Notes: generated by a model not told the origin, from the letters alone. Positions 1 to 7,047 are shown, counted from the first letter of the stretch. The stretch: DNA of 9,078 bases from a bacterium BMS3Bbin07 (GCA_002898135.1 BDTQ01000020.1:1-9078), one strand, 5' to 3'. Numbers and translations: made by a program.

Positions 1-912
1 GGCGATCTCCTCTTTGAGATAGAGGCTGTTGACTACCGGTTGGCTGTAGTCCGTGCCCGGGCTGCCCTGGCTCAGGCCGAACTTGAGCTTGCCAAAGTGG
101 AGAGCAGTGCCCTGATTGCCCGCCGGGAGTGGAAAGGACTGGCAATGGATAATCCGGCAACGGACAAGAACGAAAAACCCAACCCCCTGGTCCTCTATGA
201 GCCCCAGATAAAGAAGGCCCGGGCTGATGTGGCAGCGGCCGGGGCTGCTTTAAACCAGGCTGAACTTGATCTGCAGCGTACCCGTATCTACGCACCTTTT
301 GATTGCCGTGTTCGTTCTGAGAGGGTCGAAGCAGGACAGTATGTGCGTGCCGGCAGCAGTGTTGCTGTGTTGGCCGGGACTGAAACGGCCGAGATTGTTG
401 TCCCCCTCTCCCTGGAGGAATTGCAGTGGTTGCGTATCCCCCGTCAGGGAGCTGAGGATAAGGGCTCCCCTGCTACAGTGAAAATTACCGTTGGAAGGCA
501 ATCCTTCAGCCGGCAGGGCCGGGTGGTTCGTTCTCTGGGGGAGGTTGACCCCAAAGGGCGTATGGCACGGGTTGTGGTGGCTGTGGATGATCCCTATTAT
601 CTGAACACACGGAGAAATAATAATGAGCCTGACCTGGAGATGGGCATGTTTGTGGAGGTCACATTCTACGGTAAAGTATTGTCAGGTGTATTTCCCGTTC
701 CGGCAAATGCCCTTCGGGAGAATAATACAGTATGGGTTGTGAACGGAGAGGACAGACTGAATATCCGGCCGGTGACTGTCGTACGGCGGAAGCAGGAGAG
801 CGTGATTATCAGTGATGGCCTGAAGGAAGGGGAACGCCTTGTCCTCACATCCATTTCAGGGGCGGCTGAGGGTATGAAGCTGCGGCTCCTGGATGAGGGG
901 GAAGGACTATGA
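1..912 (+). CDS. RND efflux periplasmic adaptor subunit (HlyD/AcrA-type membrane fusion protein), 5' truncated
   Basis: This is the C-terminal 303 residues of a periplasmic adaptor that would link an inner-membrane RND pump to an outer-membrane channel. The frame is open from base 1, so the start, any signal peptide or lipobox and the first lipoyl half lie off the left edge. The visible part begins in the first lipoyl half-motif (GDLLFEIE). An alpha-helical hairpin rich in Ala, Glu and Leu follows to about residue 93, then the second lipoyl half (APFDCRV, GQYVRAG, residues 99-118), then the beta-barrel and membrane-proximal domains (PVPANAL, DGLKEGERLV). The usual Gly of the APFDGRV motif is Cys102 here. 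The stop overlaps the next gene's start by 4 bp (ATGA at 909-912), which indicates translational coupling to the permease. The family call is firm; the substrate cannot be inferred. Confidence 0.93.
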   Translation, partial: GDLLFEIEAVDYRLAVVRARAALAQAELELAKVESSALIARREWKGLAMDNPATDKNEKPNPLVLYEPQIKKARADVAAAGAALNQAELDLQRTRIYAPFDCRVRSERVEAGQYVRAGSSVAVLAGTETAEIVVPLSLEELQWLRIPRQGAEDKGSPATVKITVGRQSFSRQGRVVRSLGEVDPKGRMARVVVAVDDPYYLNTRRNNNEPDLEMGMFVEVTFYGKVLSGVFPVPANALRENNTVWVVNGEDRLNIRPVTVVRRKQESVIISDGLKEGERLVLTSISGAAEGMKLRLLDEGEGL

Positions 913-3900
913 GAGGAGCAGTCAAGTGGATGGCCGGCAATCATGTGGCCGCCAACCTGCTCATGATAATCCTGGTGGTCGGCGGTCTGATCAGGATTTC
1001 CTCGATCAAACAGGAGGTCTTTCCGGAGATCAGCCTGGACACTATTCAGGTTACCGTGACTTATCCCGGCGCCGGACCCGAGGAGGTGGAAGAGGGGATA
1101 CTTCTTCAGATTGAAGAGAACCTTACGGGTGTGGAGGGGATCAAGGAGATCAGGTCTGTGGCCAAGGAGGGTGTTGGTACGGTCAGGGCCGAGCTTTTGC
1201 CGGGGGAGAACCCTGACCTGAAGCTTCAGGAGATAAAGAGCGAGGTGGACCGGATTATCACCTTTCCGGTGGATGCCGAGAAACCGGTGATTACCAAGCT
1301 CCTTAACCGCTTTGAGGTGATCTCGGTTGTGGTCTACGGTGACGCCTCGGACAGGACACTGAGGGAGCAGGCCGAAATCATCCGTGAGGAACTGCTTTCC
1401 CATCCGGAGATTACCCAGGTTGAGCTCACGGGTGTGCGGCCTTACGAGATTGCCGTTGAGATACCGGAAGCAAACCTTCGGCGTTACAACATGACCATGG
1501 AGCAGGTGGCTCAACAGGTGAGACTGGCTTCCATAGACCTGCCGGGAGGTACAATCAAGACCCGGGGCTCCGAGATCCTTCTGCGCACAAAGGGCCGCCG
1601 GCATTTCGGGCCTGAGTATGCCGATATAACCGTGCTCACGAGGCCGGATGGCACCAGGGTAAGGCTTGGAGATATAGCAAAAGTTAAGGATGCCTTTGCC
1701 GATACCGGGATGTTTGCCAGGTTTGACGGTAAGCCCGCAGCCATGGTGAAGGTCTTCCGGGTAGGTGAGCAGAAACCGATCAGGATATCAGAGGTTGTAA
1801 AGAAATATGTGGAGCAGAAGAGAGACTCCCTGCCTGATTCACTGAAGATTGCCGGCTGGAATGACACCTCGGAGCTCCTTCACAGCCGCATGAGCCTGTT
1901 GGAGAAGAACGCCTTCCTCGGTCTGACCCTGGTGATTATTATTCTCGGGCTCTTCCTCGAGATCCGGCTGGCCCTTTGGGTCATGCTCGGCATTCCCATA
2001 TCCTTTCTCGGGGCCTTGCTCCTCTTTCCGTACATGGACGTATCCATAAACATGATATCCCTGTTTGCCTTTATCCTGGCGCTGGGAATCCTGGTGGATG
2101 ATGCCATCATAGTAGGTGAAAATATCTATGAGCAGCGTCAGAAGGGCAAGCCCTATCTTCAGGCAGCGATAGACGGTGCCCTTGAAGTGGCTGTCCCTGT
2201 AACGTTTTCAGTCCTGACCACTGTGGCGGCCTTTCTCCCACTGGTCTTTGTCAGCGGCATGATGGGGAAGTTTATCCGGGTTATTCCGCTGGTGGTGGTC
2301 TCTCTGATGCTCCTGTCACTTATAGAATCCCTTTTTGTGCTGCCGGCACATCTGGCCATGGGAGGGCCCCGTCCTGTATCGCGAGGCTTGATCGGTGCTA
2401 TCGACCGGGTCCGTACCGGTTTCGGCAGGAAGCTTGACATGTTTATATCAGGTCCATACCATCGTTTTCTGAGGTTCTGTCTGAGAAACCGTTATACCAC
2501 TGTAGCGGCAGGCATTGCCCTCCTGTTGTTAACCGTGGGAATTGTCAAGGGGGGGATACTGAAGTTCCATTTCATGCCTGTTGTGGATGGTGATGTGATT
2601 ATCGTCTCATTGAAGATGCCTCCCGGAACACCTGTAGAGGAAACAGCGAGGGTGCAGAAATTCCTTGAAGAGAAGGCAATGGAGGTGGTGGCAGAGTATG
2701 ACAGGAAACGTCCCGGGGGCGACTCCATACTGCGGGATGTATATGCCGTGGTGGGAGGTACCATGGTTGAGGCAGGAAATGTGGGGTCAAGTGTTGATTC
2801 CAGGACTCATCTCTCTGATATGGCCCTTTTTCTGAAACAGAGCGAGGAGCGGGGTATCCCGGCAGTGGAGATTGCAAACCGGTGGCGTTCAAAGGTGGGT
2901 GATGTTCCGGGTGTGGAATCGATTGTATTTACGTCCAATGTGGTTCGGATGGGCGCCAATATTGATATACAACTTGCCCATGAGGACTTCGGAGTTCTTG
3001 ACATTGCCTCGGAACGGATTAAGGAGGCCCTGGCCCAATACCCGGGTGTCGGAGATATAGAGGACAATTATTTTAAGGGGAAGAGGGAGCTCAAGTTCCG
3101 GCTTACCCCTGAGGCCCGCACCCTCGGCGTTACGGAGGAGGGCCTGGGCCGGCAGGTCCGCGGGGCTTTTTACGGGGCCGAGGCCCTGAGATTCCAGCGG
3201 GGGCGTAATGAGGTCAAGGTCGTTGTCCGATACCCTGAAGAGGATCGAAAGAGCCTTTGGGACCTGAAGTCAATGAGAATCCGGACTCCGGATGGAGGGG
3301 AGCTTCCCCTGACCAGGGCAGCCTATATTACTGAGGGACGGGGTTTCAGTGAAATCAACCGGACAGACAGGAAACGAGTAATCAATGTCACGGCAAGCGT
3401 GGATGATAAGACAGCCAATGCCGAGGAGATACTTTTTGACCTCAAACAGGGCATTCTCAGCAGGCTGGCCAATGATTATCCGGGACTGGCTTTTGATATG
3501 GGAGGAGAAGAAAAGGAGCGAATAGAATCCATGGGGAGTATGGTTCAGGGGTTTATGCTTGCCCTGCTCGCCATGTATGCCCTGCTTGCCATTCCTTTTA
3601 AAAGTTACAGCCAGCCCCTGCTGATAATGGCGGCTATTCCCTTCGGTATGGTGGGCGCTGTTGCCGGGCATCTGATAATGGGGTTCAAGCTGAGCATCCT
3701 CAGCATCTTTGGGATCGTTGCCCTTTCAGGGGTTGTTGTCAATGATTCCCTCCTTCTGATTGACAAGATGAACAGGAACCGGCGGCAGGGGACTGAACTC
3801 TTTCAGTCCGTGATTGATGGCTGCAAGCGGCGGTTCCGGCCGATCCTTCTGACGTCTTTAACAACATTTTTCGGACTGATGCCCATGATAATGGAGACGA

Positions 3901-4097
3901 GCGTGCAGGCCCAGTTCCTCATTCCCATGGCCATAAGCCTTGCCTTCGGGATACTCTTTGCTACAGGGATTACCCTGCTGCTTATCCCCTCTCTTTATCT
4001 TGTCCTGGAGGATGTGCATAAACTCCTCAGGCTGCGCTCCATTCATACAGCTTCCCGTGATGAGATTAAAGAGTACGAAGGCCCTCCCGGGTCATAA
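909..4097 (+). CDS. RND efflux transporter permease subunit (AcrB/HAE1-like)
   Basis: This 1062-residue inner-membrane proton-driven exporter has the usual length and repeat architecture of RND permeases. TM1 is near residues 12-30, followed by a large periplasmic porter/docking region to about 330. TM2-TM6 run from about 337 to 480, TM7 is near 531-549, a second periplasmic region follows, and TM8-TM12 run from about 882 to 1040. TM4 carries the acidic pair Asp397-Asp398 in GILVDDAIIVGEN, matching the AcrB proton-relay Asp407/Asp408. TM11 retains RFRPILLT (Arg975, Thr982), matching the AcrB Arg971/Thr978 region. TM10 reads VVVNDS, so Val944 stands where AcrB has Lys940; from memory, many uncharacterised HAE1-like pumps share this. 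The ATG lies inside ATGA after a purine-rich GGGGGAAGG, so the start is well supported. No outer-membrane factor gene is visible. Export of hydrophobic compounds is likely, but the substrate is unknown. Confidence 0.95.
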   Translation: MRGAVKWMAGNHVAANLLMIILVVGGLIRISSIKQEVFPEISLDTIQVTVTYPGAGPEEVEEGILLQIEENLTGVEGIKEIRSVAKEGVGTVRAELLPGENPDLKLQEIKSEVDRIITFPVDAEKPVITKLLNRFEVISVVVYGDASDRTLREQAEIIREELLSHPEITQVELTGVRPYEIAVEIPEANLRRYNMTMEQVAQQVRLASIDLPGGTIKTRGSEILLRTKGRRHFGPEYADITVLTRPDGTRVRLGDIAKVKDAFADTGMFARFDGKPAAMVKVFRVGEQKPIRISEVVKKYVEQKRDSLPDSLKIAGWNDTSELLHSRMSLLEKNAFLGLTLVIIILGLFLEIRLALWVMLGIPISFLGALLLFPYMDVSINMISLFAFILALGILVDDAIIVGENIYEQRQKGKPYLQAAIDGALEVAVPVTFSVLTTVAAFLPLVFVSGMMGKFIRVIPLVVVSLMLLSLIESLFVLPAHLAMGGPRPVSRGLIGAIDRVRTGFGRKLDMFISGPYHRFLRFCLRNRYTTVAAGIALLLLTVGIVKGGILKFHFMPVVDGDVIIVSLKMPPGTPVEETARVQKFLEEKAMEVVAEYDRKRPGGDSILRDVYAVVGGTMVEAGNVGSSVDSRTHLSDMALFLKQSEERGIPAVEIANRWRSKVGDVPGVESIVFTSNVVRMGANIDIQLAHEDFGVLDIASERIKEALAQYPGVGDIEDNYFKGKRELKFRLTPEARTLGVTEEGLGRQVRGAFYGAEALRFQRGRNEVKVVVRYPEEDRKSLWDLKSMRIRTPDGGELPLTRAAYITEGRGFSEINRTDRKRVINVTASVDDKTANAEEILFDLKQGILSRLANDYPGLAFDMGGEEKERIESMGSMVQGFMLALLAMYALLAIPFKSYSQPLLIMAAIPFGMVGAVAGHLIMGFKLSILSIFGIVALSGVVVNDSLLLIDKMNRNRRQGTELFQSVIDGCKRRFRPILLTSLTTFFGLMPMIMETSVQAQFLIPMAISLAFGILFATGITLLLIPSLYLVLEDVHKLLRLRSIHTASRDEIKEYEGPPGS

Positions 4098-5369
4098 TTA
4101 ATCTGCACCGGGGATTGTAACCCTGTTGCACGGATTTTTCCCTCTCGTAAACCTGTATACCCTGTTGCGGCCCCCGTTTTTTGCGCAATACAGGGCCCGG
4201 TCCGCTGCTTTTATCAGTTCCTCTTTTGTATCAGCGTCTTCCGGAAAAGAGGCTATCCCGATACTTATGGTTAGCGAGACGGTTTTGCCGTCTACGAAAA
4301 AGGGGTGGCCTGCCACTGAAGAGCGCAGCCTTTCCGCTACCAGTTCAGCCTGCTTCAATGGAGTATCAGGGAGAATTACAGCAAATTCCTCTCCACCGTA
4401 TCTGGCAGGTATATCTACACTCCGGACAAGGTTTCTGATAAGTCTTCCAATGGTTTTCAGGGCCTCATCTCCTGACATGTGACCGTAGGTATCATTGAAC
4501 AGTTTGAAGTGGTCGATGTCCGTCATGAGGAGAGAAAGAGTTTTTGTGTATCTCTTTGCCCTTTGGAACTCGTGATCAAGGCGGTTGTGGAATTCCCTGT
4601 AGTTATTTAGCCCGGTAAGGCCGTCGTGGGTGGCAAGTTCCTGTACCTTTTCATAAAGTCTGGCCTTTTCAATACGCAGTCCGAGGTAGTTCCCGATTGA
4701 CGAGAAGATGCTAACATCAGAGGCGAGATGCAGATAACCGGGGGGGACAAAATAGAGATAAATGAGACCCAGAACCTTGTCCCCTGACTTTAGTGGAATG
4801 CTGACATGGGCATGGTCCTCCTCCTTGCAGGCTGGGAGCATTCCCCCGTGATGTGTTTCAGCCCGGCAGTAAGGGATTATATCGACTTCTCCGGATTGTG
4901 CAACCATGCCGCATATGCACTTACCCAGAGCTACCCTTCCCCTGCAGCCCAGGGCTTCAGGGGAAATTCCGGAGGATGTGAAGTGAACGAGTTCTTCAGT
5001 CGCTTCATCGATGAGGAATATGCCCCCGCTTATCTTCACCTCCCTGCCCACAGCCTTTTCCAGGGATTCAAGGGAGCTGATAATGACTTGAAGACTGTAT
5101 TTAAGGATGTCCTTGATGCTGAGGTGTTTACTTGCTACTGCAATAATCTTGTTAAAGGCCTTCAGTTCTCTTATCTCCAAACCCTTTTTCAGGATTACCT
5201 CTGACCTTTTGGAGAGTTCGTTGAGGAGTCTTTCCTGTTCCCTGATGCTGGCCAGCAAGAGTTTTTCATTTATGGCTGTCAGTCTTTTAACTTCCTCAAT
5301 CTCGAGTTTCAGGGAACTGATTTCCCGGTTCTTTCTTGTCAGGTCGTTATCTTTTTCGTGATTTTTCAT
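4098..5369 (-). CDS. GAF-GGDEF diguanylate cyclase
   Basis: This 423-residue, apparently cytosolic protein should make cyclic di-GMP from two GTP. A charged, Leu-rich N-terminal region (about 5-72) looks like a coiled coil. A GAF-type sensor spans about 75-240 and a GGDEF domain about 244-408. The GGDEF domain looks active: GGEEF at 325-329, TDIDHFK with metal-binding Asp284, FNDTYGH, and an RxxD product-inhibition site (Arg316-Asp319) five residues before the signature. The GAF carries Cys142, Cys151, Cys153, Cys168 and Cys181 with His173, His174, His186 and His188, which may bind a metal, heme or redox ligand (inference). I chose the ATG at 5367-5369, with AGGA just upstream, 19 bases past the V4R stop. 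A TTG at 5421-5423 would add 18 residues but overlap the V4R gene. It is last in a Usp-V4R-cyclase cluster, and its stop directly abuts the permease stop. Confidence 0.92.
   Translation of the reverse strand: MKNHEKDNDLTRKNREISSLKLEIEEVKRLTAINEKLLLASIREQERLLNELSKRSEVILKKGLEIRELKAFNKIIAVASKHLSIKDILKYSLQVIISSLESLEKAVGREVKISGGIFLIDEATEELVHFTSSGISPEALGCRGRVALGKCICGMVAQSGEVDIIPYCRAETHHGGMLPACKEEDHAHVSIPLKSGDKVLGLIYLYFVPPGYLHLASDVSIFSSIGNYLGLRIEKARLYEKVQELATHDGLTGLNNYREFHNRLDHEFQRAKRYTKTLSLLMTDIDHFKLFNDTYGHMSGDEALKTIGRLIRNLVRSVDIPARYGGEEFAVILPDTPLKQAELVAERLRSSVAGHPFFVDGKTVSLTISIGIASFPEDADTKEELIKAADRALYCAKNGGRNRVYRFTRGKNPCNRVTIPGAD
4104..4139 (+). terminator. Possible imperfect rho-independent terminator for the RND operon, inside the 3' end of the opposing gene
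   Basis: The arms 4104-4113 (TGCACCGGGG) and 4121-4130 (CCCTGTTGCA) pair over ten positions with one mismatch and one G-U pair around a 7-nt loop. Four bases later there are five T at 4135-4139. The hairpin lies 7 bases after the permease stop, within the last codons of the convergent cyclase gene. The mismatch and the gap before the T run make it a moderate candidate at best. No mirror-image terminator for the opposing transcript was seen. Confidence 0.35.
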
Positions 5370-5388
5370 GAAATCCTGACAGTCATAC

Positions 5389-5844
5389 TCATAACAGATG
5401 GATATGGAATTCGCAGTGATCAAAGCCTGATGTATGGCTCCTGGTCTGAACTCCCTTTGTGGGCCTTTTCAGTATCTTCTCCAGGGCTCCGGCAATAATT
5501 CCTCCTTCAAAGTGGCAAATCATCTTGCCGATATCAGGCAGGCCGGCGCAGGTTATGCATTCATCAACTCTCACAACAATTCTATCGTCAGATGATTCCA
5601 CAACCGTCAGAATACCGATCTTCAGCTTCTTAAGGAGTTTGGCAAGCTCCTCGACCGTATTTACGTCAAACTCAACACCGAGTTCTTTTCCTGCCAGATA
5701 CAGAGTATAACCTGAGCCTTCACCCAGGATGCTGTACATTCCGATTATTCTAAGCAGCCGGAATACCTCAACCGGAACCTCATCGCCAAGGGTTGGCCTT
5801 TCAGTTTTACTGATATCCTCAAGCCTCACTTTTTTAATGTCCAT
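5389..5844 (-). CDS. V4R (4-vinyl reductase-type) domain protein, small stand-alone sensor
   Basis: This 151-residue protein consists essentially of one V4R domain. The fold is known from bacteriochlorophyll-related BchJ, archaeal stand-alone proteins and the aromatic-sensing N-terminus of XylR/DmpR-type regulators. The signature is CITCAGLPDIGK followed by CHFEGGIIAGALE at residues 96-122, ending with a C-terminal Gly-x3-Cys-x-Phe (FDHCEFHI). Cys96, Cys99, Cys110 and Cys144 plus His111 and His143 suggest bound metal, as in the zinc site of phenol-sensing MopR/DmpR; that role is inferred. The helical N-terminal half (about 23-75) is typical of the family. The ATG is preceded by AAGGTG at 5849-5854. 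It lies 33 bp after the Usp gene and just before the cyclase, so it probably senses a small ligand for this signalling cluster. An enzymatic reductase role is less likely, since no photosynthesis genes are nearby. Confidence 0.8.
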   Translation of the reverse strand: MDIKKVRLEDISKTERPTLGDEVPVEVFRLLRIIGMYSILGEGSGYTLYLAGKELGVEFDVNTVEELAKLLKKLKIGILTVVESSDDRIVVRVDECITCAGLPDIGKMICHFEGGIIAGALEKILKRPTKGVQTRSHTSGFDHCEFHIHLL

Positions 5845-5877
5845 TGTTCACCTTCTGTTTCTGACTTTAAGTTGCCC

Positions 5878-6768
5878 TTAACTTTTCTTTCCAACCAACA
5901 CCGGGCATTGACTGTGGCTGAGTATACTTCTTGATACGCTGCCCATCATTCCCTTTATTCCCTTCAGACCCCTGCATCCGACGGCAATCAGGTCTGCTCC
6001 GAATACACCCGCTGCGTTGAGTATCTCTATCGAGGGGTCTCCAACTTTTGTAATCCCCTCAATTTTTGAAAATCTCTTGTTCAAGTATGGCCGGGCTTGC
6101 TCAATAATCCTGGACGATTCTTCAAGTTCTATTGTCCTGACTTTTGCAACGTCTTCTTTGATCTTATCGTTTATTTCCATAATAAATCTTTCCGGTATAT
6201 CAGAAATGGCTGAACGGAGTACATTTATAATTATTAGCTCGGCATCATCAGGGAACGGGATCGAGGCAAGAAATGCAGCAGTTGCATGAGCTGAGTCAGA
6301 ACCGTCCGTGGCAAGGAGGATTCTCATCCTGCCGGGTATCTCCCGGAGGGGAGGTTTGGTTACAAGAACGGGCTTTGGTGAATTGATTGCAACCGACCTG
6401 GTTACACTTCCAATGAAGAGCGATTTAACACCCTTTATTCCACGTGCGCCCATGACTATCAGGTCAACATCGGAGGCCACTGCTGCTTCAATAATTGCCT
6501 TGTCAGGGAACCCTTCGACCAGTGCCGTGCTGATTCCTGCTTCTGCGGGTTTTAAAATATCGACTGCTGAATCGAGTATCTGCGGGGCAATCTTCTCTTT
6601 AAAATATTTAATGCTTATATAATAGGATTCCCTGTCATCATGATAGGGGCCCCAGCTTAATACATGGAGGACGATAATCTCATCGTCTGACGATAAATTG
6701 AGCCTGGATAAAAATCCTGCCGCAACTTCTGAACATGCCGACCCGTCTGTAGCAAGCAATATCTTCAT
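5878..6768 (-). CDS. Tandem-domain universal stress protein (UspA family)
   Basis: This 296-residue cytosolic protein has two Usp domains in tandem, about 1-140 and 147-294, each opening with the strand and loop ILLATDGS (Asp8 and Asp155). Domain 1 has the complete nucleotide-binding signature G-x2-G-x9-G-S at Gly107-Ser121. Domain 2 has the same signature one residue shorter (Gly264, Gly267, then eight residues to Gly276-Ser277). ATP binding is therefore likely, at least in domain 1. Such proteins are usually induced in growth arrest or stress and act by binding partners; none is known here. The start is strong: ATG with AGGAGG at 6774-6779, five bases upstream. It is the first gene of the leftward cluster with the V4R protein and the diguanylate cyclase, behind a good promoter at 6802-6830. 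The family call is secure; the specific role is unknown. Confidence 0.94.
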   Translation of the reverse strand: MKILLATDGSACSEVAAGFLSRLNLSSDDEIIVLHVLSWGPYHDDRESYYISIKYFKEKIAPQILDSAVDILKPAEAGISTALVEGFPDKAIIEAAVASDVDLIVMGARGIKGVKSLFIGSVTRSVAINSPKPVLVTKPPLREIPGRMRILLATDGSDSAHATAAFLASIPFPDDAELIIINVLRSAISDIPERFIMEINDKIKEDVAKVRTIELEESSRIIEQARPYLNKRFSKIEGITKVGDPSIEILNAAGVFGADLIAVGCRGLKGIKGMMGSVSRSILSHSQCPVLVGKKS

Positions 6769-6801
6769 CTTTCCCTCCTCTTAACCTGTTTATCTATTTT
6801 A

Positions 6802-6830
6802 ATCATAGCACACACTTTAGCTGATGACAA
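6802..6830 (-). promoter_or_regulatory. Sigma-70-type promoter of the Usp-V4R-cyclase cluster
   Basis: Read on the minus strand, a -35 box TTGTCA (6825-6830, five of six consensus bases) is separated by exactly 17 bp from a -10 box TATGAT (6802-6807, five of six). The expected transcription start is near 6795, giving a leader of about 27 nt that includes the AGGAGG ribosome-binding site. No convincing internal promoter was seen before the two downstream genes, so this probably drives all three. Confidence 0.65.
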
Positions 6831-6852
6831 GAATAGTATATAGACTGAAGAG

Positions 6853-6912
6853 GTTTTCAAACATGATCCCCTTACATGTCTGCTTCAGGTGAAGCATTAA
6901 GCTATTGAAAAC
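6853..6912. repeat. Nested inverted repeats, possible operator cluster or three-way junction
   Basis: Three perfect inverted repeats nest without overlap. The outer arms are GTTTTCAA (6853-6860) and TTGAAAAC (6905-6912). Inside are ACATG/CATGT (6861-6865 and 6875-6879) and the 16-bp dyad TGCTTCAGGTGAAGCA (6881-6896, 7-bp arms around GG). As single-stranded nucleic acid they could close a three-way junction; as DNA the 16-bp dyad has the form of a dimeric repressor site. They sit about 25-80 bp upstream of the -35 box of the leftward promoter. Function is unknown. Confidence 0.5.
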
Positions 6913-6935
6913 AAGGGATATGGTATCATTATACT
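6905..6935 (+). promoter_or_regulatory. Possible mnmA promoter region
   Basis: Candidate rightward elements are TTGAAA (6905-6910) as a -35 box, an extended -10 TGGTATCAT (6921-6929) and TATACT (6930-6935). No pair has ideal spacing: TTGAAA to TATACT is 19 bp, and the extended -10 would have to act without a good -35. If real, the mnmA leader would be about 165-175 nt long. The TTGAAA lies in the right arm of the outer inverted repeat, so a protein bound there could affect it. Confidence 0.25.
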
Positions 6936-6957
6936 CCACGCTATATTTCGTTTCTGC

Positions 6958-6986
6958 TTGCCGGGGCAAGGTTATTGAACCGGCAA
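6958..6986. repeat. GC-rich inverted repeat (hairpin) upstream of mnmA
   Basis: Perfect 7-bp arms TTGCCGG (6958-6964) and CCGGCAA (6980-6986) flank a 15-nt loop. No T run follows on either strand, so it is not an ordinary rho-independent terminator. It would lie in the mnmA leader if transcription starts near 6940. Confidence 0.45.
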
Positions 6987-7047
6987 ACAAATAAAGAGTT
7001 TCAAGCTGGTCAAAAGTTTTTTGTACAAACAGAAAATAACGATATAT

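Noticed and set aside
666..1604. A 312-codon open frame on the minus strand across the adaptor/permease junction
   Set aside because: It lies antisense to two strongly supported genes, has no recognisable domain and has a composition typical of a shadow frame (many His, Arg, Pro and Ser).
3270..3671. A 133-codon minus-strand open frame inside the permease gene
   Set aside because: It is fully antisense to a conserved permease region and resembles no protein family; treated as a shadow.
6863..6892. A nine-residue open frame (ATG at 6863) in the intergenic region, possibly a leader peptide
   Set aside because: Its spacing from a weak AGAGG is poor, it has no codon bias suggesting attenuation, and no downstream terminator pair is evident.
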